DNA of 64,000 bases, taken from an uncultured Oscillospiraceae bacterium (GTDB taxonomy: Bacteria > Bacillota > Clostridia > Oscillospirales > Oscillospiraceae). A model generated the notes under the pieces. The model had not been told where the DNA came from and did not search any database. It saw nothing but the letters and a program-made list of their open reading frames with translations. Shown one piece after another: positions 34,268 through 43,049 of the stretch (the first letter of the stretch is position 1; every line of letters begins with the position of its first letter). A program made the position numbers and the translations under genes. The DNA is taken from positions 20,719 to 84,718 of the forward strand of contig CAKTLG010000005.1 in the NCBI GenBank assembly GCA_934572465.1. Reading direction: 5' to 3'.

Positions 34268-35068
34268 TCAGGAGAGGGATTTGGTGCGCTCGACCGCCGC
34301 GTCCACCGCGCCGATGCAGGCCGAGCGGAAGCCGCGCGCTTCCAGCGCGGCGACGCCCGCGATGGTGCTGCCGCCGGGGCTGCACACCTCGTCCTTGAGC
34401 GCCTCGGGATGCTTGCCGGAGCGCAGCGCCAGCTCCGCGCTGCCGAGCAGCATCTGAGCGGCATACTGGATGGCCTTGGCGCGGGGAAGACCGTTTTTCA
34501 CGCCGCCGTCGGCGAGCGCTTCGATGAACATGTAGGCGTAGGCGGGGCCGCAGCCGGAGACGGCGCTGGCCGCGTCGATAAGGTGCTCGGGCAGCTCGTC
34601 GAGCGCGCCGGAGAAGGAGAGCAGCGCCTTGAACGCATCAAGCTCCATCGGCGTGACGTTTCCGTTCGCGCAGAAAAGGGTCAGGCCCTGACCGACGGAG
34701 CAGGGGGTGTTGGGCATGATGCGGATGATCTTCCTGTCCGCGCCCAGCAGCTCCTCGAGCCGTACAAGGCTCGTGCCCGCGAGCATCGAGACAAAGACGG
34801 CCTGCGAGGCGGCGATATCGTCCCTGAACGGGGCGATCACGCCGGAGAGCATCTGCGGCTTGACGCCGAGGAAGACAAAACGGCTGCTATTGAGGATGTC
34901 TGCGGGAGTGCCGGCCGCGCAGCCGAGCCGCTGCGCGGCGGCGGCGGAACGCGCGGGCGTGCTGCACGCGACGGCGACCGCGCCGCCGGAGACTGCCCTT
35001 ACCGCGGCAAGGGCGAGCGCGCCGCCCATATTGCCCGCGCCGATGAAGCCTGCCTGATAATTTGCCAT
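34268..35068 (-). CDS. proC: pyrroline-5-carboxylate reductase
   Basis: 266 aa, typical length. Rossmann motif FIGAGNMGGALA at the N-terminus and FLGVKPQ. The C-terminal dimerisation region has VSGCGPAYAYMFIEALAD and SPGGSTIAGVAALE. It catalyses the last step of proline synthesis (P5C to proline with NAD(P)H). Sixteen bp separate it from proA upstream. Confidence 0.95.
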   Translation of the reverse strand: MANYQAGFIGAGNMGGALALAAVRAVSGGAVAVACSTPARSAAAAQRLGCAAGTPADILNSSRFVFLGVKPQMLSGVIAPFRDDIAASQAVFVSMLAGTSLVRLEELLGADRKIIRIMPNTPCSVGQGLTLFCANGNVTPMELDAFKALLSFSGALDELPEHLIDAASAVSGCGPAYAYMFIEALADGGVKNGLPRAKAIQYAAQMLLGSAELALRSGKHPEALKDEVCSPGGSTIAGVAALEARGFRSACIGAVDAAVERTKSLS

Positions 35069-35083
35069 GCTGCTGTTCCTCCC

Positions 35084-36343
35084 TTATCGAATCTGGCCGC
35101 TGCCGGTGATGATGTATTTGTAGGTGCTCAGCTCGTCGAGCCCCATGGGGCCGCGCGCGTGGAGTTTCTGCGTCGAAATGCCCATCTCGCAGCCGAGACC
35201 GAATTCGCCGCCGTCGGTGAAGCGGGTGGAGACGTTGACGTATACCGCCGCGCTGTCGACCTCGTCGACAAAGCGCGCCGCCGCGGCGGCATCCTCCGTG
35301 ACGATGCAGTCGCTGTGATGCGTGGAGTGGCGCTGGATGTGCGCGATGGCCGCGTCCAGATCGTCCACGACCGCGACGGCGAGAATGTAATCGAGAAACT
35401 CCGTGTCAAAGTCGTGCTCAGCGGCCGCCGTGCCGGAGATGATCTTTGCGGCGGCCTCGTCGAGCCGCAGCTCGACGGGGACAAGTCCCGCGGTCCTGCG
35501 CCCGTCGACGAGCGCGGCCTTGAGCTTCGGCAAAAACGCCTTCGCCGCGTCGCGGTGGACAAGGCAGACCTCCTCGGCGTTGCAGACCGAGGGGCGGCTC
35601 GTCTTGGCGTTCTCGATGATCCTTACCGCCATGTCAAGGTCAGCGTCCTTATCGACGTAGACATGGCAGATGCCGGTGCCCGTTTCGATGCAGGGAACGC
35701 TGGCGTTTTCCACGCAGGCGCGGATGAGGCCCGCGCCGCCGCGGGGAATGAGCAGGTCGACAAGGCCGTCGGCCGTCATCAGCTCCTGCGCGCTCGCGTG
35801 CGTCGTGTCCTCGACGATGTTGACGATGTCGGGGTCGCCGCCGACGGCCTCGATGCCCGCCTTCAGCGCCGCGACGATGGCATGGGAGGAGCGGTAGGCC
35901 TCCTTGCCGCTGCGCAGCATGCAGACGTTGCCGCTCTTGATGCACAGCGCGGCGGCGTCCGACGTGACGTTCGGGCGGCTCTCGTAAATGATGGCGACAA
36001 GGCCGAGCGGCACCTGCCGCTTCGTGATGGTCATGCCGTTGGGGCGCTCGAAGCGCGCGAGCGCGCGGCCCACATGGTCGGGCAGCGCCGCGGCCTCGCG
36101 GATGCCCTCGGCCATGGCGCGGATGCGGCTCTCCGTCAGGGCAAGGCGGTCGAGCATCACATCGGAGATCGTGCCGCGCGCGGCGTCCATGTCCTGCGCG
36201 TTGGCGCGCAGGATCTCCGCGCTGCGCTGCTCAAGGCTGTCCGCCATGGCGAGGAGCAGACGGTCCTTCTCCGCCGCGCCCGCGCTGCGGATGCTGCGCC
36301 AGGCGGCCCGCGTGCGGATCAAAAGCGCTCTTGTGCTGTTCAT
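35084..36343 (-). CDS. proA: glutamate-5-semialdehyde dehydrogenase (gamma-glutamyl phosphate reductase)
   Basis: 419 aa. ALDH-fold enzyme reducing gamma-glutamyl phosphate with NADPH. The catalytic Cys is in [12 protein letters not shown], and cofactor-site sequences include [15 protein letters not shown] and IPRGGAGLI. It overlaps proB by 4 bp (ATGA). Second gene of the proline operon. Confidence 0.96.
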   Translation of the reverse strand: MNSTRALLIRTRAAWRSIRSAGAAEKDRLLLAMADSLEQRSAEILRANAQDMDAARGTISDVMLDRLALTESRIRAMAEGIREAAALPDHVGRALARFERPNGMTITKRQVPLGLVAIIYESRPNVTSDAAALCIKSGNVCMLRSGKEAYRSSHAIVAALKAGIEAVGGDPDIVNIVEDTTHASAQELMTADGLVDLLIPRGGAGLIRACVENASVPCIETGTGICHVYVDKDADLDMAVRIIENAKTSRPSVCNAEEVCLVHRDAAKAFLPKLKAALVDGRRTAGLVPVELRLDEAAAKIISGTAAAEHDFDTEFLDYILAVAVVDDLDAAIAHIQRHSTHHSDCIVTEDAAAAARFVDEVDSAAVYVNVSTRFTDGGEFGLGCEMGISTQKLHARGPMGLDELSTYKYIITGSGQIR

Positions 36344-37122
36344 TCTGTCCTTCCTCCTCCGGCAAGAAATCTGGTGCCGACATGTCTGCCCGCGGCCACA
36401 TCGTAAAGAAGCTCGGGCTTTTCCCCGTTGGCAATGACCATTTCGCAGCCGGCGGCCGTCGCGGTCTGCGCGGCGCGGAGCTTCGTTGCCATGCCGCCGG
36501 TGCCAAGGCTCGAGCCGCTGCCGCCGCCGAGGGCAATGATGCGCTCGTCGATCGTGTCCACGGTGTCAATGAGCCTTGCGTCCGGATTCCGGCGCGGGTC
36601 CCCGTCGAACAGCCCGTCGATGTCCGAGAGCAGAATGAGCAGGTCGGCGCGCACCGCCGCGGCCACGATGGCGGACAGCGTATCGTTGTCGCCGATGCCA
36701 AACTCGGCGGTGGAGAAGGTGTCGTTCTCGTTGATGACGGGCAGCGCGCCGAGCTGCAAAAGACGCTCGAGCGTGTTGTGGAAGTTCTGCTTGCGCACGC
36801 CGCCCTCCTCGATGTCGGCGGCGGTGATGAGCAGCTGCGCGACAGTGTGGTTATACTCCGTGAAGAGCTTGTCGTAGGTGTACATCAGCTCGCACTGGCC
36901 GACGGCGGCGGAGGCCTGCTTGGTGGGCACGTCCTTTGGCCGCTCGCTCAGATTGAGCTTGCCAAAGCCCATGGCGATGGCGCCGGAGGAGACAAGAATG
37001 ATCTCGTGCCCCATGTTCTTGAGGTCGCTGAGCACCTTGCAGAAGCGCTCCATGCGCTGGATGTTCAGCCTTCCGGTGGGATAGGCCAGCGTGGAGGTGC
37101 CGACCTTGACGACGATACGCAT
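36340..37122 (-). CDS. proB: glutamate 5-kinase without PUA domain
   Basis: 260 aa from ATG 37122. Amino-acid-kinase fold: [34 protein letters not shown] and [10 protein letters not shown]. The C-terminal PUA domain (about 100 aa) of E. coli-type ProB is absent, as in many Bacillota. It makes gamma-glutamyl phosphate, the first committed and usually proline-inhibited step. First gene of a five-gene minus-strand operon. Confidence 0.95.
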   Translation of the reverse strand: MRIVVKVGTSTLAYPTGRLNIQRMERFCKVLSDLKNMGHEIILVSSGAIAMGFGKLNLSERPKDVPTKQASAAVGQCELMYTYDKLFTEYNHTVAQLLITAADIEEGGVRKQNFHNTLERLLQLGALPVINENDTFSTAEFGIGDNDTLSAIVAAAVRADLLILLSDIDGLFDGDPRRNPDARLIDTVDTIDERIIALGGGSGSSLGTGGMATKLRAAQTATAAGCEMVIANGEKPELLYDVAAGRHVGTRFLAGGGRTE

Positions 37123-37174
37123 AATTGGATCCCTCGCTTTTGCGCCGCAAAGCGCGGCGGATGATTTGTGAGCT

Positions 37175-37180
37175 ATTATA
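37175..37180 (-). promoter_or_regulatory. -10 box of the proBAC operon
   Basis: Perfect TATAAT on the minus strand (37175-37180), about 52 bp before the proB start. No good -35 is seen at 17 bp, so an activator may be needed or the -35 is weak. Confidence 0.6.
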
Positions 37181-37243
37181 CCGCGCTTTTTCGGATTTTG
37201 CATCCTTTTTTTGCGCCTTTCGGGACATATGGTCACAGATGCA

Positions 37244-37277
37244 TAAAAAAGAGGACGCGCCCAAAGGCGCATCCTCG
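37244..37277 (-). terminator. Rho-independent terminator after LysR gene
   Basis: On the minus strand GAGGATGCGCC / GGCGCGTCCTC (one mismatch), then a TTTTTT run; it insulates lysR from proB. Confidence 0.85.
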
Positions 37278-37296
37278 CGGGATGACGGTCTTGCGG

Positions 37297-38193
37297 TCAG
37301 AACGGCTTGCGCGCGACCTCGGATATGGCGTCGAGCATCCCCTGGATCTGGGGCGTGATGACCTTGTTTTTGTGGTAGAGCACCTGACGCCACTGGCGCA
37401 TCTGACAGTCGGCCACGGGAATGACGGCGAGGTTATCCTTGTGAATGCTCATTTCGACCGTGTAGAGCGGAAGGACGGAGAGATACGCCGGATTTTCGCG
37501 GATGAGGCGCAGCGCCAGCGTGTCGCTCTCCAGCTCGAGGAACGGCTCGACGCTCAGATCCTGACGGGCGAGCTCACGGTCGAACTGGTCGCGGTAGGGG
37601 TTGCCGTGGTTCATGAGGATGAACGGATGCGAGACAAGATCGGCCAGACGCACATCCGCGCGGCCGGAGAGCGGGTTTTCCGTGTTCGTCACGATGACGA
37701 CATCCTCCTGCGCCTCGAAGACCTTGACGAACTGGGTGTCGAATACCTGCGCGTCGAGCGTGTAGATCATGTCCAGCTCGTTTTTGATGAGCATCTCGGT
37801 GATCGAGGCGATGTTGCCGGCGTGGAGGTTGATCTGCACGCGGGGGAAGCGCTCGTGGAACAGGGGGACGATATCGGAAAACGACGCAGTGAGCAGAGAG
37901 TTGAGCGTGCCGACGCGGACGGTGCCGGTCAGCTCGGAGTCAGCCGAGGCGAAGGCGCTCGCGCGGGCGATGGCGCTGACGACATCACGCGCGTAGGAAA
38001 CAAAGTCCTTGCCGTACTGCGTGATGGAGACCGTCTTGCCGATGCGGTCGAACAGCTGCACGCCGAGCTCGCGCTCAAGCTGCTGGATCTGTACAGTGAC
38101 GGCGGACTGAGAATAGTCCAGCGCCTCGGCCGCACGGGAGAAGCTCTTGAGCTCCGTTACCTTTAAGAATGTGACCAGATTGCGGACTTCCAT
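37297..38193 (-). CDS. LysR-family transcriptional regulator
   Basis: 298 aa from ATG 38193 (GGAGAG upstream). N-terminal winged helix: NLVTFLKVTELKSFSRAAE and YSQSAVTVQIQQLERELG. The C-terminal two-lobe effector-binding domain begins TGTVRVGTLNSLL. It lies on the same strand between the hydrogenase operon and proB and has its own promoter, so no divergent target is obvious. The effector is unknown. Confidence 0.93.
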   Translation of the reverse strand: MEVRNLVTFLKVTELKSFSRAAEALDYSQSAVTVQIQQLERELGVQLFDRIGKTVSITQYGKDFVSYARDVVSAIARASAFASADSELTGTVRVGTLNSLLTASFSDIVPLFHERFPRVQINLHAGNIASITEMLIKNELDMIYTLDAQVFDTQFVKVFEAQEDVVIVTNTENPLSGRADVRLADLVSHPFILMNHGNPYRDQFDRELARQDLSVEPFLELESDTLALRLIRENPAYLSVLPLYTVEMSIHKDNLAVIPVADCQMRQWRQVLYHKNKVITPQIQGMLDAISEVARKPF

Positions 38194-38239
38194 GGCGATC
38201 GTGCTCTCCGTTTCAAATTTGTAATGGATCTTCAAAAAT

Positions 38240-38268
38240 ATATTATTGGAAATATCGGCGTTTGTCAA
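38240..38268 (-). promoter_or_regulatory. sigma-A promoter of the LysR gene
   Basis: Minus strand: -35 TTGACA (38263-38268), 17-bp spacer, -10 TAATAT (38240-38245). Confidence 0.83.
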
Positions 38269-38302
38269 TAGACCTATTATAAAAAGTAATAAGCAATTTG
38301 AA

Positions 38303-38338
38303 CAAAAAGGGAGACCGGCCGCGCGGCGCGGCCGGTCG
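38303..38338 (-). terminator. Rho-independent terminator after hydrogenase gene
   Basis: Minus strand GACCGGCCGC / GCGGCCGGTC hairpin followed by TCCCTTTTTG. Confidence 0.87.
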
Positions 38339-38345
38339 TAAGCGC

Positions 38346-40046
38346 TTACTTTTCGTAGGAGTGGTGCAGCAGCTCGTGCGCGCGCTTGCCGAGCCCCGCA
38401 TCGTACATCGCGTTGACGACGGGGTTGCGCTCGCTGCGCTTGAACATGGCGCTGCGGTCGATCTCATAGAGCCCCTGGGCGCGCTGGAGCTTTTTGGCCA
38501 TCAGCGCGTAGGGCTGTCCCGCGCCGCCGACGCAACCGGTACGGCAGGACATGACCTCGACCAGATCGACCTCGACCTCGCCGCTCTCGATCTGGTCAAG
38601 AAGCTTTGCCGCGCTGCCGAGGCCGTGGACAACGGCGATGCGCACGGCACGCCCGCCCATGGGGACGGTGGCGAAGCGGATGGGGTCAGAGCCGCGCAGA
38701 CCGCTGTGCTCGAGCATACGCAGGGCGTTTTTGCTCTTGTCGCTCAGGCAGCAGCGCACGACCGCCTCCGCAACGCCGCCGGAGGTGCCGAAGATCTCGG
38801 CGGCGCCGCTGCCCATGCCGTAGGGCAGGTCGGGCGATTCTTTTTCAAGGATCTGGAAGCGGATGCCGGATTCCTTCATCATCTGCACGACCTCCTGCGT
38901 GGTGAGCACAAGGTCGACATAGGGGACGCCGAAGGCATCGCGGAATTCCGCGCGCCGCGCCTCCATCTTCTTGGCGGTGCAGGGCATGATGGCGATATGA
39001 TAGGTCGTGCGGCCGTCGTCGGCGTCCTTGGCGCGGTAATTCTCCTTGAGAACCGTTGCGAGCATCTGCATGGGGGAGCGGGCGGTGGAGAGGTTTTTGA
39101 GGAACTGCGGGCGCTCATTTTCCACATACTTGACCCATGCGGGGCAGCAGGAGGTCATCAGCGGCAGGTTTTCGCCCGTTTCAAGGCGGCGCAGGAATTC
39201 CTGCGATTCCTCGCGCACGGTGAGGTCCGCGCCGAAGATCGTGTCGTAGATCTCGTCCGCGCCCATGATCTTGAGCGCGGTGACGAGCTTGTCGAGCACG
39301 TTTTCTCCCGCGGGCAGGCCGTAGGCCTCGCCGATGGCGACGCGCACGGCGGGCGCGATCTGGACGACAACGCGCTTTTGCGGGTCCTGCAGCGCGCGCC
39401 ACGCCTCGCCGATCTGGTTTTTGACCGTGATGGCGCCGGTGGTGCACACGGCGGAGCACTGTCCGCAGCTGACGCAGTGCGTCTCGCTCATGGGGAGATC
39501 GTCCGCCGTGGCGACGTGCAGGTTTGGCCCGCGGCCGGCAAAGCGGAGGTTCTTCACGCCCTGTACCTCCTTGCACACGCGCACACAGTCGCCGCAGAGG
39601 ATGCACTTGTTGAGATCGAACGTGACGGCGGGGCTGGAGAGATCCATCCCCACGTGCGCGCGCGTATCCTCGAAGCGGACATGGTGGATGCCGAAGCGGA
39701 CGGCCATCTCCTGCAGGCGGCAGGCGCGGTTTTTTTCGCAGGTGGTGCAGTCGCGGCAGTGGGCGGCGAGCAGCAGCTCGATGATCATGCGGCGGTACTT
39801 CAAAAGACGCGCCGTGTTCGTGCGGATGTGCAGCCCGTCGCGCGGCGGCATGGTGCAGGCGGCTTCGATCCTGCCGGTGCCCTCCTCCTCGACCATGCAC
39901 ATGCGGCACGCGCCGTAGACCGAAAGATCGGAATGGAAGCAGAAGTTCGGCATTTCGACGCCGGCCTTGCGGCAGACCTCCAGCACGTTCGGCTCCTCGT
40001 CAAATTCCACGCGGACGTTGTCCACGTACATGATGCCCTTAGCCAT
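38346..40046 (-). CDS. hydA: [FeFe]-hydrogenase catalytic subunit, group A
   Basis: 566 aa from ATG 40046 (GGAGGTGG upstream). In order: a [2Fe-2S] domain (FCFHSDLSVYGACRMC), a His/Cys cluster (HCRDCTTCEKNRAC), two [4Fe-4S] clusters (CILCGDCVRVC, CVSCGQCSAVC), and the H-cluster domain with TSCCPAW, MPCTAKKME and VMSCRTGCVGGAGQP. All H-cluster cysteines are present. It produces or oxidises H2 in the cytoplasm and needs HydEFG, not found in the window. It overlaps the upstream truncated NuoF-like gene by 8 bp. Confidence 0.96.
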   Translation of the reverse strand: MAKGIMYVDNVRVEFDEEPNVLEVCRKAGVEMPNFCFHSDLSVYGACRMCMVEEEGTGRIEAACTMPPRDGLHIRTNTARLLKYRRMIIELLLAAHCRDCTTCEKNRACRLQEMAVRFGIHHVRFEDTRAHVGMDLSSPAVTFDLNKCILCGDCVRVCKEVQGVKNLRFAGRGPNLHVATADDLPMSETHCVSCGQCSAVCTTGAITVKNQIGEAWRALQDPQKRVVVQIAPAVRVAIGEAYGLPAGENVLDKLVTALKIMGADEIYDTIFGADLTVREESQEFLRRLETGENLPLMTSCCPAWVKYVENERPQFLKNLSTARSPMQMLATVLKENYRAKDADDGRTTYHIAIMPCTAKKMEARRAEFRDAFGVPYVDLVLTTQEVVQMMKESGIRFQILEKESPDLPYGMGSGAAEIFGTSGGVAEAVVRCCLSDKSKNALRMLEHSGLRGSDPIRFATVPMGGRAVRIAVVHGLGSAAKLLDQIESGEVEVDLVEVMSCRTGCVGGAGQPYALMAKKLQRAQGLYEIDRSAMFKRSERNPVVNAMYDAGLGKRAHELLHHSYEK

Positions 40047-40830
40047 CGATCTCCACCTCCTGGATCGCATCAAAGGGGCAGGCTTCGATGCAGGTATAGC
40101 ACTTGACGCATTTCTCCGGATCGATGGAGAACGGCGAGCGGATCACGCCTGTGATCGCGTCGGCATGGCAGGAGCGCGCGCATTTGCTGCACCCGCGGCA
40201 GATCGACGGATCGACGACAAGGCGGATGCGGTTATAGGGCAGACCGCCCGGCTCGATGGGCGCGCGGCCCTGTGCGCAGAGCGCGCAGGTGCCGTTCAGA
40301 TGCGCTTCAAACTCCTCGGGGAAGTATTTGATGGCGGTCTCGAGCGTGTGGAAGGAATTCCTGCCGAGGTTGCAGAAGGCTGTGACGGAGATCATCTCGC
40401 CAAGGTCGGTGAGCAGCGTGAATTCCCCGCGGGAAAGGCGGCAGTCCTTCAGCGCCCATAAAAGCTCATTCATGCGCTTCGTGCCCTCGCGGCAGGGAAC
40501 GCACTTGCCGCAGAACTCCGTCTGCGTATATTCCATGAAGCGCGCGGCGACGTCGACCATGCAGCGGTCCTCGTCGAGCACGGTGATGACGCTGTCGCCG
40601 CGGCGGATGCCGTAGGGCTTGAGCTTTTGAAAATGGAGCGGCAGGTCGAGCTGCTCGCCGGTGAGCAGGCCGCCGCTGGGGCCGCCGATCTGCACAGCCT
40701 TGCACCTTTTGCCGTTCGGGATGCCGCCGCCGAGCGTATAGACCACCTCGCGCAGCGTGGTGGCCTCCTCGGGGATATCGACGTAGCCGGGGCGCTCGAT
40801 GTCGCCCTTGAGTAAAAAGATCCTTGCCAT
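40039..40830 (-). CDS. NuoF/HydB-like Fe-S protein lacking the FMN/NADH domain
   Basis: 263 aa. It starts at the SLBB domain (KGDIERPGYVDIPEEATTL) followed by the NuoF C-terminal Fe-S domain (CGKCVPCREGTKRM, then FCNLG and CALCAQG) and a tail of two [4Fe-4S] clusters (CRGCSKCARSCHAD, CVKCYTCIEACP). A complete HydB/NuoF carries a flavin/NADH Rossmann-like domain of roughly 200 residues before SLBB; it is absent here. It must therefore take electrons from another flavoprotein. Coupled to hydA by an 8-bp overlap. Confidence 0.9.
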   Translation of the reverse strand: MARIFLLKGDIERPGYVDIPEEATTLREVVYTLGGGIPNGKRCKAVQIGGPSGGLLTGEQLDLPLHFQKLKPYGIRRGDSVITVLDEDRCMVDVAARFMEYTQTEFCGKCVPCREGTKRMNELLWALKDCRLSRGEFTLLTDLGEMISVTAFCNLGRNSFHTLETAIKYFPEEFEAHLNGTCALCAQGRAPIEPGGLPYNRIRLVVDPSICRGCSKCARSCHADAITGVIRSPFSIDPEKCVKCYTCIEACPFDAIQEVEIDG

Positions 40831-40872
40831 GAATGCTGTTCTCCTGCGATATATAAACTACAACAGTATGAC

Positions 40873-40901
40873 ACTCTAACACCGACTGCGCAAAATGTAA
40901 A
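40873..40901 (-). promoter_or_regulatory. probable promoter of the hydrogenase operon
   Basis: Minus strand: -35 TTTACA (40896-40901), 17-bp spacer, -10 TAGAGT (40873-40878), about 43 bp before the first start codon. Confidence 0.55.
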
Positions 40902-40941
40902 GAGCGTGAGCCATCAATTATCTGAATAGGACGGGCGGGTA

Positions 40942-40972
40942 TAAAAAAAGCGGCGCGCAAGCGCCGCCTTTT
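40942..40972 (-). terminator. Rho-independent terminator after GH1-like gene
   Basis: Minus strand GCGGCGC / GCGCCGC hairpin with TTGC loop followed by a T run. Confidence 0.88.
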
Positions 40973-40975
40973 GTC

Positions 40976-42223
40976 TCAGGCTTCGAAGTATTCCGCATAC
41001 AGCGCCTCGTCCGCGCCGCCGCGGGTGAAGATGGCGGCGAGGAGCTCGTAGGCGTCGGTTGTTTCGCGCCGCTGGGTCGCAAAATCGACGGAGACGACGC
41101 CGCGGCGGACGCTCTGTCCGTCGAGCAGCTCGAACCCGTCGGTGAGCGGGGAGCAGAAGCAGCGCTCGATGGGCAGCTCGCTTTCGCTCAGCGCGCGCAG
41201 ATGCTCGAAAAGGTACGGCACGCGGATATCGTCCTCCACGCCGTGCAGCGTGAGCGAGAGGGGCAGAGGGCAGGCATCGTGGAGCGCGGCGAGGGAGGAG
41301 AGGAGCACGTCCGGCGCGGAGGAATCGGGCGCGCCGTTGGCAGGCGTGGTGCTCGCAAGATCCGTCACGGGCGTAAAGCCCTGCCAGTCGAGGGAAAGAA
41401 AGTCTGCGCAGGGGTTGTCGGGCTTGAGGATGGCGCTGTATTTCATCGGCAGCCTGACGCGGCCGAGATAGAAGGCCGCGAACGCCGCGTCGAACGCGCG
41501 GCGCGCGCCGTCCGCGAGCGAGCGGGCAAGGAACGTGTCCCGCGCGGGGACAAAGTCGTTCAGCCGCAGCGAGACGCTGACGCGGCAGCTGCGGTAGTGC
41601 ATGGCGCTGTGGAGCGAGTGGAGCAGCGCGTAGGCGTAGGTGTGGCACTCGGCCATGCGCGTGAGCACGCGGAAGCAGGCGGAGGCGTTGTTCTTTCCGG
41701 GCGGGAAGCCGCCGCCGAGATAGCCGCCGAGCGCGTAGGCGTTCGGCTCGGCAAAGGTGAGGTATTCGTCTACAAGGTCGCCCAGCGCCGCGGCGACATG
41801 CTCGGCATAGTGGAGGTAGCAGGAGAAGTTTTCCACCCGCTCGAAGCCGCCGCGCTCGGCAAACCAGACGGGATCGTCGAAATGGTGCAGCTCGAGCTGC
41901 ACGCGGATGCCGGCGTCGCGCAGAGCGGTGAGCTCAGCGCGGTAGCGCGCGAGCTCCGCTTCATCGAACTCCTCCTCGCGCGGCTCCACGCGCGTCCAGT
42001 CGATCCCCATGCGGTGCGCCTTGACGCCGAGCGCGCGCAGAAGGGCGACATCCTCCTGCCAGTGCTGCGTGTGCTGTGCGGCGACGGCGGGAGAGGCCTT
42101 GTCGCGGATATGGCCGAGCCCCCACCAGTAGATCCAGCTGCTTTCCAGCTCGCCGCCCTCGCACTGGAGCGCGGGGGAGCAAAGCCCGGGCAGCATGTCC
42201 TTTTTGAACGCGAAACCGTTCAT
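40976..42223 (-). CDS. glycoside hydrolase family 1-like protein, nucleophile apparently lost
   Basis: 415 aa, shorter than typical GH1 (about 450-480). Clear GH1 landmarks: AHRMGIDWTRVEP, ELHHFDDPVWF, and FAEPNAYALGG at the acid/base position (usually TFNEPN, Glu kept). Near the C-terminus SPLTDGFELLDG aligns with the WSLLDNFEWADG region. Where ITENG should supply the nucleophilic Glu, the sequence reads LTLHG. The canonical nucleophile is thus absent, which predicts no normal retaining glycosidase activity. It has a good promoter and ribosome site, so it is not obviously decayed. It could be a binding or regulatory protein. Confidence 0.82.
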   Translation of the reverse strand: MNGFAFKKDMLPGLCSPALQCEGGELESSWIYWWGLGHIRDKASPAVAAQHTQHWQEDVALLRALGVKAHRMGIDWTRVEPREEEFDEAELARYRAELTALRDAGIRVQLELHHFDDPVWFAERGGFERVENFSCYLHYAEHVAAALGDLVDEYLTFAEPNAYALGGYLGGGFPPGKNNASACFRVLTRMAECHTYAYALLHSLHSAMHYRSCRVSVSLRLNDFVPARDTFLARSLADGARRAFDAAFAAFYLGRVRLPMKYSAILKPDNPCADFLSLDWQGFTPVTDLASTTPANGAPDSSAPDVLLSSLAALHDACPLPLSLTLHGVEDDIRVPYLFEHLRALSESELPIERCFCSPLTDGFELLDGQSVRRGVVSVDFATQRRETTDAYELLAAIFTRGGADEALYAEYFEA

Positions 42224-42254
42224 GGGCGTATCTCCTTTGTCGTTTGATGCTCAC

Positions 42255-42283
42255 ATTATAGGGGAAAGCGCGCGGCGCGTCAA
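42255..42283 (-). promoter_or_regulatory. sigma-A promoter of the GH1-like gene
   Basis: Minus strand: -35 TTGACG (42278-42283), 17-bp spacer, -10 TATAAT (42255-42260). Confidence 0.87.
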
Positions 42284-42285
42284 CG

Positions 42286-42318
42286 GAAAAGAGACGGCCC
42301 TATCGGACCGTCTCTTCG
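42286..42318 (-). terminator. Rho-independent terminator after SSB-like gene
   Basis: Minus strand AAGAGACGGTCC / GGGCCGTCTCTT hairpin followed by TTTCC; it lies at the end of the SSB-like coding region. Confidence 0.75.
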
Positions 42319-42923
42319 CTTTCCTCATCCTCAACGAGCTGCATGACCGATACCTCGAACGCCGTGCGCTCCTCGGTGCCGGAGGCGAGCTGCTTGGTGT
42401 AGATCCGGCTCTGCACGCGGCCCTCAAGCGTCAGCCGTTCGCCGACGTCCATTTCGGCGATCTGCGCCGCCGTCTGCCCCCATGCGATGCATGGCAGATA
42501 GTCCGCGCGACCGTAGTGGCGGTTGACGGCAAGGATGATGTCGCAGATGCTGCGGCCAAGCGGCGTGCGCCGCAGCGAGGGCTTTTTGCACAGCGCGCCG
42601 GAGAGCAGGATGCGGTTGAAGAACGTGCCGTCGCCGGGGTCGAGCGTCTGGGCGAAGACAGTGATGACGAGCCGGCTGCCCTGTCCGCTCTTGTTGTTGA
42701 ACGAGCGGAGCTGGCCGGTGACGCGCAGGCTCTGCCCGGGGAAGACGGGACACTCGCGCAGCAGCGCCTCGTTCACCACGATGATGGGAAGATCGCTCTG
42801 GCCGGAAAGCCGCTCGACCCGCAGCGGGAATTTATCGAAGCGGCGGGCGTGGTTCTCGTGCGAGAAGACCGGCGCGCTTTCGGCAACGCCCCAAAGCTCC
42901 ACGTAGTTCTGGTTTTCATCCAT
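42300..42923 (-). CDS. double OB-fold SSB-like single-stranded DNA-binding protein
   Basis: 207 aa from ATG 42923. Two consecutive OB-fold-like segments: about 5-95 (YVELWGVAESAPVFSHE to GQLRSFNNKSGQGSRLVI) and about 105-195 (NRILLSGALCKKPSLRRTPLG to LTLEGRVQSRIYTK). The second is the better match to SSB/PriB. There is no acidic GGG-DDDIPF tail as in replicative SSB. The tandem arrangement in one chain suggests a specialised paralogue, not the housekeeping SSB. Stands alone with its own terminator. Confidence 0.78.
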   Translation of the reverse strand: MDENQNYVELWGVAESAPVFSHENHARRFDKFPLRVERLSGQSDLPIIVVNEALLRECPVFPGQSLRVTGQLRSFNNKSGQGSRLVITVFAQTLDPGDGTFFNRILLSGALCKKPSLRRTPLGRSICDIILAVNRHYGRADYLPCIAWGQTAAQIAEMDVGERLTLEGRVQSRIYTKQLASGTEERTAFEVSVMQLVEDEESEETVR

Positions 42924-42997
42924 ACAGCACACCTCAACACGATTTGTTGTGCTATCCTATGAGTGCTGTACGCGATATATGCCTTGGGAGGGGGGCG

Positions 42998-43040
42998 GAA
43001 AGAGGCGCCGGACGCTTATGCGTCCGGCGCCTCTTTTTGA
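42998..43040. terminator. hairpin terminator after glpP
   Basis: AGAGGCGCCGGACG / CGTCCGGCGCCTCT hairpin with loop CTTATG. The longer T run is on the plus strand; the minus strand has TTTCC. Confidence 0.75.
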
Positions 43041-43049
43041 CAGGGGGAA

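Noticed and set aside
34031..36406. 791-codon plus-strand open frame opposite amidohydrolase-proC-proA.
   Set aside because: It spans three recognised genes on the other strand and has no domain of its own.
40831..40912. Rex or FNR box in front of the hydrogenase operon.
   Set aside because: No TTGTTAA-N4-TTAACAA or TTGAT-N4-ATCAA-like sequence is present; nearby partial palindromes are too weak.
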